A stretch of 53,933 bases of DNA from an uncultured Eubacteriales bacterium (GCA_900549005.1 URMT01000001.1:1-53933); one strand, 5' to 3'; shown: positions 7,345-16,841, counted from the first letter of the stretch. Program-made: numbers and translations. The notes: generated from the letters alone by a model not told the origin.

Positions 7345-9618
7345 ATGAAAACGCTGGCAAAACTTGCCAATAAATTTTTTGAAAACGTCTGCTTCGCCGA
7401 AATTCCCGGCACGGCCTGCCCGGAGAGCGACAGGCAGTGCTTTATAAGTGCGCTGAACCAATTTTTGAGTTCGGGCGACAAGGGCGACGCATTTACCGTA
7501 TATTTTTGTTTCAGCGAAATATTCAGACTGTTCGGCAAAGGCTACGCAAACACCCAAAAATTGCTCGAACTGCTTTCAGACCACGAATACCACTCGGGCG
7601 AGCTGCTTTCAAAACACCGCGACCACTACTCCCACTCCGTCTACGTTTTTGCGTTAGGCCTGGCAATATATGCCAACGACGGCGTATTCCGCTCGGCATT
7701 TCTGCGATTTTACGGGCAGAAAGACGACGCCGCCTCGCGCAGGGATTTTTTATACTGCTGGGGAATGACGGCGCTGTTCCACGACACGGGATATCCCTTT
7801 CAGCTGGCCTACGAACAGATTAAAAATTACTGCGAAGATTTGTGGGGTAGCGGCGCCGCAACCAACCCGTTCGTGACATTCGGAAACTACGATAATTTTA
7901 CAGGCATAGCGGAAGAAGACGGCAGGCGCATAAGCGCGGCGCTGAAAACAGACAAAAAGTTCGCCTCGCTGAACGACCTGTTCGCATACGGGCTGAACCT
8001 GCGCTTCGGCTATGACGAAGAGGATATGCGCGTGCGCCTTAAAAAGCGCATACTCGAACAGAGGACTTTTCTGGACCACGGCTATTTCAGCGCCGCCATA
8101 CTTGCGCGCCAATTGCTTGAAAGGCCCGACATAGAGCTTACCCCAAAGCGGCTGGACGTGCTGACGGCGATAGTCCTGCACAACAGCCTTTCGCGCTACG
8201 ACTTCAACAACGAGCGCCCCGCGTCCCCCGACAATCATCCCCTTGCATATCTACTGATTCTGTGCGACGAACTGCAAAACTGGGACAGGCAGGCCTACGG
8301 CAAGGCGAGCAAATACGACCCCGTCGCGTGGGACATAAGGCTGGCGATAAACGACGATTACATAAGCATCACGTATATTTTTGACAGCAGCACAGCCACC
8401 GACCGCGAGAGCGGCGAAGACAGGATAAACAAACATTACGGCGATATTCAAAAAGGCAAATTCGTAAAGAACATACTCGGCGGCGACGGCAGAGGCGGAC
8501 TTTTGAAAAGCTCGCTGAACCTTACGGCCGACGTAGCCGTGGCGCCCAAAGAAAAGCGCAACAAACTTTACGCCTCCGAAAACAACTTCATAAATCTGTG
8601 CGATTTTGCAAGGGCCATTCACGCGAGTTACAGTAAACTTTGCCTGGAAACGGGATTGGAAAAACCGAAAGCCTTTGACGACCTTTCGCTGGAATTCAAA
8701 GTTTCAAACATAGAACAGGCCAAATCTTACGCCCGGAAACTTGAACTTATAAACTGTTTTTACAGCAGCAAAGACCTGGACTATCCCGTAGTGGAAAACT
8801 TTAAAGACGGCGATTACGGAGCAATAGGTTCAGACAACCTCGGCTTTTTGTGCAGGGAAGAGCACGTGCGCTGGGTAAAGGAAAAGCTGGGAATGGGCTG
8901 GAAATACGGCACAGGCTACTCCTCCTCCGCCGAGCGCAACGAAAAGAAGATTCACAAAGACATAGTCCCCTACGAAATGCTTGCGCCGGAAGAGCAGGCC
9001 AAAGACGAACTGATGGTGAACAACATCATACCGTTTTTAAGAAAGTTCGGGCACAATATCAGAATTTATAACTACCGCATAGGCAGAAAGCCCGACCTGG
9101 AAATTGCGGGAACAGGCCACAGATTCTTTACCGACAACCCTGCCAGGCTGAAAGAGCAGATTAAAAAACAACTTGAAAAATACAGCAAGACCAACCGCGT
9201 GGTCGTGCGTACCTGTTTTGCACACGGCGCCGACCAGCTGATAGCCGAATGCGCAAACGAAATGGGCATAACAACAAAGGCCGTTTTGCCCGTCGGATAC
9301 GAAGACTATATAAAAATGGTGCGCAGCGACTGCCTGGCGCACGGCTATGCCTACACCGAAAAGGACGAACTTAAATTGCGGCATCTGCTTGCCCAGACGG
9401 TAGTATGCAAAGTAGTATCCTCGCCCGACGGCGGATACGAAGCGGCGATAAATTACATAATGAAGAAGTGCGACAAGGTGATTGCCGTATGCGACTGCGA
9501 ATATGCAGACGAAAGCGGCGCAGAAAGATGCGGTACCGCGCGTTGCCTTGAAATTGCAAAGCGGTACAGCCTTACCCCAGGCGACGACATAAAAATCATA
9601 CGTTGCCACAGGCAATAA
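7345..9618 (+). CDS. HD-domain hydrolase fused to RyR and SLOG domains
   Basis: The 757-aa soluble protein has three recognisable parts. The N-terminal HD fold shows 'HRDHYSHS' (His near 91-97), 'LFHDTGYPF' (HD at 146-147), a later His near 279 and 'LLILCDELQNW' (Asp near 308), the metal ligands of HD phosphohydrolases. The RyR domain (about 500-575) has 'EEHVRWVKEKLGMGWKYG' and 'HKDIVPYEML'. The SLOG domain (about 586-757) has 'EIAGTGHRFF', 'CFAHGADQLIAECA' and 'YIMKKCDKVIAVCD'. HD domains often hydrolyse nucleotides, while SLOG, and probably RyR, bind nucleotide ligands. I infer an enzyme that senses a signal nucleotide and degrades it or a cellular nucleotide. It is the only plus-strand gene of the island, with GGGGGA before its ATG, and ends in a bidirectional terminator. 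Confidence 0.8.
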   Translation: MKTLAKLANKFFENVCFAEIPGTACPESDRQCFISALNQFLSSGDKGDAFTVYFCFSEIFRLFGKGYANTQKLLELLSDHEYHSGELLSKHRDHYSHSVYVFALGLAIYANDGVFRSAFLRFYGQKDDAASRRDFLYCWGMTALFHDTGYPFQLAYEQIKNYCEDLWGSGAATNPFVTFGNYDNFTGIAEEDGRRISAALKTDKKFASLNDLFAYGLNLRFGYDEEDMRVRLKKRILEQRTFLDHGYFSAAILARQLLERPDIELTPKRLDVLTAIVLHNSLSRYDFNNERPASPDNHPLAYLLILCDELQNWDRQAYGKASKYDPVAWDIRLAINDDYISITYIFDSSTATDRESGEDRINKHYGDIQKGKFVKNILGGDGRGGLLKSSLNLTADVAVAPKEKRNKLYASENNFINLCDFARAIHASYSKLCLETGLEKPKAFDDLSLEFKVSNIEQAKSYARKLELINCFYSSKDLDYPVVENFKDGDYGAIGSDNLGFLCREEHVRWVKEKLGMGWKYGTGYSSSAERNEKKIHKDIVPYEMLAPEEQAKDELMVNNIIPFLRKFGHNIRIYNYRIGRKPDLEIAGTGHRFFTDNPARLKEQIKKQLEKYSKTNRVVVRTCFAHGADQLIAECANEMGITTKAVLPVGYEDYIKMVRSDCLAHGYAYTEKDELKLRHLLAQTVVCKVVSSPDGGYEAAINYIMKKCDKVIAVCDCEYADESGAERCGTARCLEIAKRYSLTPGDDIKIIRCHRQ

Positions 9619-9663
9619 AAAAACCGTGCGGGCGGCTTAAAAAGCTGCCCGCACGGTTTTTTT
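9617..9663. terminator. Bidirectional terminator
   Basis: A perfect 10-bp stem (CCGTGCGGGC at 9624-9633 with GCCCGCACGG at 9647-9656) is flanked by seven A on the left and seven T on the right. It serves the plus-strand HD gene and the minus-strand gene ending at 9678. Confidence 0.9.
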
Positions 9664-9677
9664 AGATTGCAGAAAAA

Positions 9678-12560
9678 TCACGTATATTTTATCATCTTGA
9701 AGTATTTTTCCTTATGGTTATTGCCTTCGCCTCTGTTGTCGTAGGCGGACACATAAGGAATGAACCCCATAAGGTTATACAGGCTCATCGCCGAAATGTT
9801 ATTTTCGTAGACAGACAAAACCACGTTTACGCCCGTCTGCTTTTCGGCAACCCTTATAATATTGTTCAGCATACATTTGCCGTAGCCGCGGTTGCGGTAG
9901 TTTTCGTCCACGCATATGTCCGAAACATAATAATTGTCGCCGATTGCATCGTCGAACGTGTCGCACAGACTTTCAAAGGCCGACCTGGTTTCCTCTGTTA
10001 CAGGCACCTTTGCCGCATTGAAGGCGTTGACCATTACATTTTCGTCCCAGGCGGGAAGAGTGCGGTAAAGCGTTGCCGCGGCAATCACCCCGTTATCGTC
10101 CGCGCCCGAGATGCGCAGCAGCCGAACATATCTTTTATTGAATACCGAATGCCCCTTGTCGAAGAGTATTTCAAGTACCTTTACGGCATTTTCCATATTG
10201 CCGAACATACGGCGGTACATAATATCGGAACAATAAATCAGTTCCGCCGCTTTTTTGTAATCTTCTTTATTTTCAAGCTGTTCAAACGACGCGCTGACGT
10301 TTGGCAGATACGCGTTGTACGGAATTATGTGGGGATTTATCCAAACATACTCCACCTTTCCAGAACGGCCCGGTATATGCAGGCACTTTTTTACGTTCGG
10401 AACGCAGTAATACGCCTCGCCCGTACGCAATACCTCGTTTGAAATTATCTTTATCCTTATGGCCCTCTTGTTTATCTCGCTGTCTACCGAAAGATATGCG
10501 TACCTGTACCCGTCCTGCGACATAACGCTCTGCGAGCATATTCCGATTACGGGATATATCGCGCCTTCGATTGGGGCGTCCTTTTCGGGCGAACCGTCGC
10601 GCATATAGCCTAAATACCCGCAGAAATTTTCGTGCAGCTTTCCGAGCCAGGAATCAACCGAACGCACGTCGCCGAACGAAGATATTATGCGCTGTTTGAA
10701 CGCGGCAAGCCTGTCGGAATTTATCAGGCTGCGCTTGCCCGTCATATCGTAAAACTGCTCGTTCTTGTTGGTGTTGCGCACATTCAGCGAAGCATTGAGT
10801 TTTTCAAGCTCTTCAAAGGAATCTTTTACGAGAGATTCAAGTTTTTCAAGCGTACTACCGTCGAAATCCTTTATCAGGCACATAGTATTGTAGCGCTCGT
10901 AGATATTTCTGCGGGCGACAGACGTGGCCTGACGGAAGAAATCATAGCTTATGGAAGAGAGCTGTTTGCCACCCGAGTCAGAGAAGAACAGCATTTCGCT
11001 CTCTTCTATATCCCTGATTTTCTGCTTATCGTAATAGCTGAGCAACCCGTCGTAAAAAACAACTATAAACATATTGAAGTTTATAATTTTGTTTACGTAA
11101 TAAATGACCTTTTCCTTCGGGTTCAGCGAAGCATTTTCGTAAACATTGTTGATGTCGTCCAGAATTTCGGCAACCGAAGAGAGAGATTCGTTGAAAGACA
11201 CGCTTACTTCGTTTGCCGTGAGCAGTTTGGTGGCAAAAAAGATTAGCGCCTGCACCTGGCAATTGACTATGTTGTTTGCGTTTCTTAATGTAAGTTTGCT
11301 CGTCGGGTCGCGTATTATTTCGTAAGCGTCTTCAAGTTTTTTCACGTTCTCGCCAAACCTGAGCCTGAACGTATTTTTTACGGCATTATAGCTTAAATCG
11401 GTATTTTTAAACAGATATGTAAGCAGATTATATATTCCGACTTCGAGAAGCAGAAAGATAAAAATTTCGTCCCAATGAATTATCTGGGAATTCCCGAGCT
11501 TTTTGAAAACTTCTCCGTAATCGTTGCGATAGTGGTTATATACCTTCCTTTTGCTGTCTATGCTTATAAGGTCAGAGATGGTCATTGCAAGGTACTTTAT
11601 GTACTTGTTGTCTACGAAGAAGAAATCCCTAAAAAAATAGTTCTCGCTGCCTCCCGGCACGTTGAAGAGCCTGTATTTGAACATAAAGTCTTCTATCGCG
11701 GTGTCGCTCACAACGCACACTTTATATCCCTTACCCGCCGCGTTTTCTTCGGAAGACTTGTCCAGAAAAACAATTTTGTACTCCATCCTGGCAAACAGCG
11801 GCGCATATTCCGCCGCAAGCATCTGGCTTTTTTGCGGATTGTCAGCAGTGAATTTGCGCGGGTCGTCAATCCACACACCGTAAAGATAGTCAATCTGGCC
11901 GTTGATTTCGGTAAGCAGTTCGTCGAGGCACAGCTTTTCGCCGTCGATGGTCAGGTTTACCGTCCTCAGCGGCCTGTTGCAGCAGGGCAGCGGCACGTAT
12001 TCGGCGGAAGCGTTCCCCAAAAACGGGAAGGCACGGAAAAACCTTTTAAGGCTATCGAACCCGAACTGCGCATCGTAACGGCTGGAAAGCATACGCTTTT
12101 TAAGGGCGAAAATGAACTTGCTGAGGTCGTTGCCGAGCACAGAAAAATTGAAGCACCCCTCCATTCCCACCTTTTGTATAAATCCGTCGGCAGGGGAAAG
12201 CGAGGAATCGACTTGAAGGTTGAGCAACACGTTTTCCACCAGATTGAAGTCAAGCCGCCTGGTGGAATAACATTCGTCGAACATATTGTAAAGGCGCACC
12301 ATCGAATTGGAAAAAGACGCTATCTCGCGAGCGCGCTCTTCGGCGTCGAGTTCTTCGAACCACGCTTTATAGCTTACAAATTTTTTGTAAGTTATTAAAG
12401 TGACAAGATAGAGCGTATTTTTGAAATAATCGATATATTTGCCTATATTTGAAAGGAAGGAGCTGCTTGTTTCGCCCGACTCAAAGATGATATCCCTCAG
12501 CACGCTGTCGGGAATCAGCCTGATTATTTCGTTGCGCCGGGCAGTAAGTTCGTCAGTCAT
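9678..12560 (-). CDS. Large protein of unknown N-terminus with C-terminal GNAT domain
   Basis: Only the last 190 of 960 residues are recognisable: a GNAT acetyltransferase with 'DNYYVSDICVDENYRNRG' leading into the R-x-x-G-x-G loop (near 880-890) and 'NNISAMSLYNLMGF' at the end. The first 770 residues look soluble and mostly helical and I do not recognise them; no P-loop, nuclease or membrane motif was seen. ATG at 12560 overlaps the stop of the ParA-like gene by eight bases (ATGACTGA), with GAAGG upstream, so the two are translationally coupled. It is the last gene of the four-gene operon that starts with the TIR-DUF6273 protein. I infer an acetyltransferase effector or regulator guided by the large helical part. 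Confidence 0.65.
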   Translation of the reverse strand: MTDELTARRNEIIRLIPDSVLRDIIFESGETSSSFLSNIGKYIDYFKNTLYLVTLITYKKFVSYKAWFEELDAEERAREIASFSNSMVRLYNMFDECYSTRRLDFNLVENVLLNLQVDSSLSPADGFIQKVGMEGCFNFSVLGNDLSKFIFALKKRMLSSRYDAQFGFDSLKRFFRAFPFLGNASAEYVPLPCCNRPLRTVNLTIDGEKLCLDELLTEINGQIDYLYGVWIDDPRKFTADNPQKSQMLAAEYAPLFARMEYKIVFLDKSSEENAAGKGYKVCVVSDTAIEDFMFKYRLFNVPGGSENYFFRDFFFVDNKYIKYLAMTISDLISIDSKRKVYNHYRNDYGEVFKKLGNSQIIHWDEIFIFLLLEVGIYNLLTYLFKNTDLSYNAVKNTFRLRFGENVKKLEDAYEIIRDPTSKLTLRNANNIVNCQVQALIFFATKLLTANEVSVSFNESLSSVAEILDDINNVYENASLNPKEKVIYYVNKIINFNMFIVVFYDGLLSYYDKQKIRDIEESEMLFFSDSGGKQLSSISYDFFRQATSVARRNIYERYNTMCLIKDFDGSTLEKLESLVKDSFEELEKLNASLNVRNTNKNEQFYDMTGKRSLINSDRLAAFKQRIISSFGDVRSVDSWLGKLHENFCGYLGYMRDGSPEKDAPIEGAIYPVIGICSQSVMSQDGYRYAYLSVDSEINKRAIRIKIISNEVLRTGEAYYCVPNVKKCLHIPGRSGKVEYVWINPHIIPYNAYLPNVSASFEQLENKEDYKKAAELIYCSDIMYRRMFGNMENAVKVLEILFDKGHSVFNKRYVRLLRISGADDNGVIAAATLYRTLPAWDENVMVNAFNAAKVPVTEETRSAFESLCDTFDDAIGDNYYVSDICVDENYRNRGYGKCMLNNIIRVAEKQTGVNVVLSVYENNISAMSLYNLMGFIPYVSAYDNRGEGNNHKEKYFKMIKYT

Positions 12561-13449
12561 CGGCTATCACCTTCGCAAGTTTTTCGTATTTTCTCTGCGC
12601 TTCGGCCTCGTCTTCGGCAAGTTTATAAATTTCTGCCTTGGTAAGCTCGTATTCCTTGGCTTTGAGGCGCAGATTGGTTTCTTCGAACTTGAACAGCCTT
12701 ACTTCGTGAATACCGCCTTCGTCTATAATGTCGGTAGTCACCTTGTTGTGCCCCGCTTCGCCCGCCACAGTAAGGTCGTCCTTAATTCTGCGCAGAATAT
12801 TTTCGATGCTGTATATGGTGCCTTCGGCAGACGGCACGGCGTTAGGAACTATTATATAGTCCTTGTTGTCGAAATTTTTCTGACGGGCGATGAATTCCCT
12901 GGTGCCCTCCTTGAACTGCTTGGTTATTCGCATAGCTACGACTATTTTATCGGAAATGCGCAACGCGACGCTGGCGGGCAGCTGGCCGCCGGCGGGGTTA
13001 TCCATAACCAGGGCTTTGCACCCGAATTTTTCGAGCCTGTTGGCAAAATTTTCAAGTTCGACGTTGCGTCCGTCGTAGTTGCTGTCGCCGTTGAGCTTTT
13101 CGTTTGAATGCGCGGTGATAAACAGTATATTGCCGTTCTTGCCCTCGCCGAGGCCGAGCATTTTTCCGACGGGAATCATCTTTCCCAGAATCTCTTCCTT
13201 GGTGGCAAAGGCGTCCGCCGTAATATCAGTCTGGTTGAGAACTTTTACCACGTCGAGTTTATCGGCAGTATCGGCGCCCTCGTCCACTAGCAGATAAGAA
13301 AGGCCTTTGCTGTCTATGTCGAGGTCGAGCACAACAACAGGCTCTTCGGGCGTGGCTCCAAGCTCGTCGGCCAGATACGATATCGTATTGTAAAGCATCG
13401 AAGTTCTGCCTGCGCCGCCCTTATACGAAAAAAACGAAACTTTAAGCAT
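12553..13449 (-). CDS. ParA/MinD-like P-loop ATPase with KGGAGRT motif
   Basis: The 298-aa protein begins 'SFFSYKGGAGRTSMLYN': a deviant Walker A with Lys10 and an Arg where most ParA/MinD proteins have the P-loop Lys. 'VVLDLDIDSKGLS' near 40-52 is the switch/Walker A' strand, and 'ALVMDNPAGGQLPASV' near 145-160 takes the place of Walker B. Stand-alone ATPases of this 'SYKGG-x-GRT' type are often found beside TIR and other conflict genes rather than with chromosome segregation genes. There is no ParB partner or parS-like repeat here, which supports a non-segregation role. ATG at 13449 is preceded by GGGGAG. The gene is coupled to the GNAT-containing gene downstream and lies 44 bases after the 671-aa gene. 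Confidence 0.8.
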   Translation of the reverse strand: MLKVSFFSYKGGAGRTSMLYNTISYLADELGATPEEPVVVLDLDIDSKGLSYLLVDEGADTADKLDVVKVLNQTDITADAFATKEEILGKMIPVGKMLGLGEGKNGNILFITAHSNEKLNGDSNYDGRNVELENFANRLEKFGCKALVMDNPAGGQLPASVALRISDKIVVAMRITKQFKEGTREFIARQKNFDNKDYIIVPNAVPSAEGTIYSIENILRRIKDDLTVAGEAGHNKVTTDIIDEGGIHEVRLFKFEETNLRLKAKEYELTKAEIYKLAEDEAEAQRKYEKLAKVIADD

Positions 13450-13493
13450 ATTACTCCCCTTTTGTACAAATATCTTTATAAAAACCTTTCGGC

Positions 13494-15509
13494 TTAAAAT
13501 TTAAACAACTCTGACAGTCTGGCAAGCAGAACGTTTTTCTGCTGCTCGTCGCTCACGCCGCGTATGCTTTCTTTTATCTTATCGGAAGTTGTGGCGTCGG
13601 CAAGCGTTGAAAGGAACAATATGCTTTGCAGGCGCCTGTCGGTCACCAGCCTGGCCTTCATCGTTTCCTTTTCCGCGCTCGTGCAGGTAAGCGCTTTTAC
13701 GATATAGTCGACGGCATACCCGAACTGCTCTTCGAAGCACTTTTCGAAATACTCGCCAAAACTTTTTTCAAAGAGCGACTGAGCCAGTTTTTCCACCTCG
13801 GTATCGAGCGGCGAACGTTTATTGAGAGCGTCGTTCAAAGCGACATTGTATCTCTCTTCCCTGTCCCTCAGCTCCTTTTCATACCTTACGCGTTCGGCGG
13901 CAAGCTCGTCCGCTTTCTCCTTTGCCTTGCCGCGCTGAACGTCGGCATCGAGAAGTTCTTTTTCGTATTTTTCGTAATACAGATAGAACGAGTCGATTGC
14001 ATAAATATAGTACAGGTTATTGTTTACGCTGAAACCTTCTTTGCGCCAGAACCATCCATCGGGAGATTTGTTTTCAAGTATCCACACAAGGTTGTCGCGC
14101 ATCTCCTTTTGGGGATATTTGATTATGTAGTTGAATATAAGGTTATACGTGTTGCAATACAGCGGAACAAGCTCGTACGGAGCTATCGTGCTCTTTTTGC
14201 GCCAGTTCTGCATTATGTGGCTGACGCTGTCGGGGCACTTGTCTTCGCCGAGAGAATAGTTTTCAATCAAATCTTCGCGGCTCTTGTCTTTATAGTCCAC
14301 ATAAATCTTCTTTATGTTGGTGAGCGCGAACTGAATACTCTGGTATATGCTCGATTTGCCGATGCTGAGATAGTCGTCGTCGACGCCGGCGTTTATCAGA
14401 ATGGCGAAGGCAAACAGCGAGTTCATTATGTGGTTGTTTTTGCTGTTGCCTATCGCGCTGACAGAGATGGGGTTGAGGTTTTTATCCACGTAATCGAACG
14501 AGATGTTGACGTTGTTCCTTTTCATCTTCGTTTCGATATATCTGCCCGCCGACGCGGTAATTTTACGGAGCGTATCAAGCACTTCGCTGTTTGCGCCGTA
14601 AAACTTTTTATCGCTCAGGTACTTGGCATACCTCTTTTTGTCTTCATCGCTCAGGCTGTTTTTGTCGCGGTCGCCGAAAAGCGCCGTGCCGTTATCGAGC
14701 TCTTCGTATAAATCTTCCATAGAGTTATATACCGAGATGAAGGCATTGGTGCCGTAGTATGTGTAATATAACGAAGTATCATATTCGGCGGCATCGTCTT
14801 CGGCAGGCTTCTGGAAAGCCCAGCCGCGGTGAGTCACCACCGAACCTACATACGTTCGGCCGCTCTTTTTGCCGTCGATTTCATAAACGAACGGTTCTGC
14901 GTTCACCAAGGCGGCATCGTTCAGCATAGCGGAAGCATCGACAATCAGCTTTTCTGAATATCTGAGCAGCCCCGCCGCGTCGTCGACCGTGTCGCCGCAG
15001 ATTTTTACGGCAACGGGCAGCTTGGCCCCGCCGTCTTCGTACAGCGCATTCAGAAGGTCGTCGCGCAGGTCCACTATTGTTGAAACGACTTTCGATGCGC
15101 TTTCAACATACGTCGTAATTTTGTAGTCGGCATTTTCCCAATAAGGAGTGGCGTCGAACACCTTCTCTCCGCCCTGATACACGCAGGCAAAGACCTTTTC
15201 GATAAGCCCGAAATAAATGTCGTCGTACTGGCTTATGTCCACGCCCAGCGATTTGAGTTCGAGAAACGTCGACAGCGCCATTATGTGCGTGATGAGCCCG
15301 AACTTCTGCCTGTAATCTTTATCGTCAAGCGGAAAACTGCCCGCCTTTTTATCGTAAAACTTTACAAAATCTTTTAAAATTCTTGCACCGACTTTATCCG
15401 CAGGCTGGTATGCGTAAATCATTCTGTCGCTGCCTGCGCCGGGAATTCCCCCTATCTTGCTTTTGGTTATAATTTCGAGTATATCTTCGTAATTGCCTGT
15501 GGTTCCCAT
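13494..15509 (-). CDS. Conserved-looking helical protein of unknown function in TIR/ParA operon
   Basis: I do not recognise the family of this 671-aa protein. It looks soluble and alpha-helical. The segment at about 450-505 ('VWILENKSPDGWFWRKEG', then 'NNNLYYIYAIDSFYLYYE') has the repeating aromatic helices and a 'PDGWF' turn that recall alpha/alpha-toroid folds. Residues about 506-565 are highly charged with heptad-like spacing (coiled coil), followed by a C-terminal helical bundle. AGGAGG lies at good distance from ATG 15509. It starts three bases after the TIR-DUF6273 stop and is followed by the ParA-like ATPase, so it is probably a structural or target-recognition component of one multi-protein system. 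Confidence 0.6.
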   Translation of the reverse strand: MGTTGNYEDILEIITKSKIGGIPGAGSDRMIYAYQPADKVGARILKDFVKFYDKKAGSFPLDDKDYRQKFGLITHIMALSTFLELKSLGVDISQYDDIYFGLIEKVFACVYQGGEKVFDATPYWENADYKITTYVESASKVVSTIVDLRDDLLNALYEDGGAKLPVAVKICGDTVDDAAGLLRYSEKLIVDASAMLNDAALVNAEPFVYEIDGKKSGRTYVGSVVTHRGWAFQKPAEDDAAEYDTSLYYTYYGTNAFISVYNSMEDLYEELDNGTALFGDRDKNSLSDEDKKRYAKYLSDKKFYGANSEVLDTLRKITASAGRYIETKMKRNNVNISFDYVDKNLNPISVSAIGNSKNNHIMNSLFAFAILINAGVDDDYLSIGKSSIYQSIQFALTNIKKIYVDYKDKSREDLIENYSLGEDKCPDSVSHIMQNWRKKSTIAPYELVPLYCNTYNLIFNYIIKYPQKEMRDNLVWILENKSPDGWFWRKEGFSVNNNLYYIYAIDSFYLYYEKYEKELLDADVQRGKAKEKADELAAERVRYEKELRDREERYNVALNDALNKRSPLDTEVEKLAQSLFEKSFGEYFEKCFEEQFGYAVDYIVKALTCTSAEKETMKARLVTDRRLQSILFLSTLADATTSDKIKESIRGVSDEQQKNVLLARLSELFKF

Positions 15510-15512
15510 AGT

Positions 15513-16532
15513 TTATTTCCTCCTGTTTATTTTATCGTCATCGAGCACAAGCACGAGTCTTATACCCGCCGTAAACTGATTGTTTTCAAAATTGACGTAT
15601 CCCGTAAGCGGGCGGTTGGTCGAGTTATACAAAAGCAGATTGCCGCTGCCGTCCTTCACCCAGAATGCGCGCAGGCTTTGCGTGCGGCGGCTGTCGGCAT
15701 AGTCGGTGGAAACTGCGGGGCCTATAACTTCGCCGAACTTGTCGATGAGCGATTTTTCGATAAGCCGCAGACCGACAACCGATTCGTCCCCTTCAATGCC
15801 GAATTTTTTTGTCTCTATGTCCTCTATTGCAGAATAATCTATAAAATCAAGGCAATATCTGGAAACAAAATACAGAAGATTTTTATCGCGGCTGAACATA
15901 TCCCATACTATCGGAACAGCTTTTTCGCCGTCGCTCTGAGGATATTCGCCGAGGCTGTATTCGCGGAGCTTTCCGCCGTCGCGCAGCATATAGTTCGTTC
16001 CGCGAATCTCAAACTGCCCGGAACCGCACGCCGCTCCGTTATCAGAACAGAAATCGGCAATTCTTCCCACGCTGTCCGCGTCTGACAGGCGAAGGTACAA
16101 CCTGTCGCCGTTTTTCATTATTGAAATAAACGATGATACGTATGTTCTGAAATCCGTTCCGCAAAGAGCCACGAGAGCTTTTCCGTAATCCTCATAGCCA
16201 ATGAAAACGGGCAGAACCTGAAATCTTTTACCGGAGCCGAGCTTTTCAAGGGCGAGGTCGAATTCCCTGAATACCGCCGTGCTTGCAAGCGAATTGCAAC
16301 TTATAAAAAATATTATGCCCGTGCAGTTATCCGATTGAAGTATACCCTGCACCTCTTCGTTCCACACGTCGCCGTCGTTCAGTTCGGCGTCGTACCAGTA
16401 ATTGGCGCCCGCGTCATATATGCGGTTAAGGCACTCAAACACTTCGTCGCAATCCTTGTGCGAATAAGATATAAAAACATACTTATCGCTTCCCCCTCCT
16501 ATACGGTCGAGGTATGTTTTGGGCTTTTCCAT
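15513..16532 (-). CDS. TIR domain protein with C-terminal DUF6273-like domain
   Basis: Residues 15-140 form a TIR domain: 'KYVFISYSHKDCDEVFECL', 'YWYDAELNDGDVWNEEV', and 'TAVFREFDLAL' with Glu90 at the catalytic position. The C-terminal part has the pattern of DUF6273: 'YSLGEYPQ', 'PIVWDMFSRDKNLLYFVSRYCLD' and an ending 'TAGIRLVLVL' where family members usually show 'GVRPALWL'. TIR domains of this type cleave NAD or make a nucleotide signal. DUF6273 is common on surface or phage-related proteins of Clostridia, and its role in a cytoplasmic TIR protein is unclear. ATG at 16532 has GAGGAG upstream. It is the first gene of a four-gene operon with its own promoter at 16604-16632. Confidence 0.8.
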   Translation of the reverse strand: MEKPKTYLDRIGGGSDKYVFISYSHKDCDEVFECLNRIYDAGANYWYDAELNDGDVWNEEVQGILQSDNCTGIIFFISCNSLASTAVFREFDLALEKLGSGKRFQVLPVFIGYEDYGKALVALCGTDFRTYVSSFISIMKNGDRLYLRLSDADSVGRIADFCSDNGAACGSGQFEIRGTNYMLRDGGKLREYSLGEYPQSDGEKAVPIVWDMFSRDKNLLYFVSRYCLDFIDYSAIEDIETKKFGIEGDESVVGLRLIEKSLIDKFGEVIGPAVSTDYADSRRTQSLRAFWVKDGSGNLLLYNSTNRPLTGYVNFENNQFTAGIRLVLVLDDDKINRRK

Positions 16533-16603
16533 AAACGGCTCCTCATCAATTTTTTCCGCGGTAAAAACTTACATAATATGAAAAAACTTATCACCACAGT
16601 TCA

Positions 16604-16632
16604 ATTCTATCACAAAATTATGCCCTTGACAA
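16604..16632 (-). promoter_or_regulatory. Promoter of the TIR-DUF6273/ParA operon
   Basis: On the minus strand TTGTCA (16627-16632), a 17-bp spacer and TAGAAT (16604-16609) precede the start at 16532. The rest of 16533-16809 is AT-rich and shows no gene. Confidence 0.7.
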
Positions 16633-16809
16633 TAGCTGAAATAAAAAAATACGCCTATATTATAAGACATAATTTACAACTGATACACTTTTAAAGTTAT
16701 ACAACACAAAATTTACTGACGACACTTCGCTGTACTGCTATAAAAAAGAATTTGCGCCGCGGAAAAGCGGCTATGCAGCGCAGCAATAAAATTTTGTACG
16801 ACTCAAACA

Positions 16810-16841
16810 GTGCGGGCGGAAGATTATTCTTCCGCCCGCAC
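16810..16841 (-). terminator. Terminator hairpin after the 1965-aa GH3 gene
   Basis: A perfect 14-bp stem with a TTAT loop lies 29 bases past the stop at 16870. The T run on the minus side is short. Confidence 0.7.

Noticed and set aside
11475..12398. Plus-strand reading frame of about 300 codons
   Set aside because: It is a shadow of the 960-aa gene with no ribosome binding site or domain pattern.
12553..13449. Plasmid partition ATPase (parA)
   Set aside because: There is no parB gene or parS-like repeat; the Arg in the P-loop and the TIR-containing operon point to a conflict-type ATPase.
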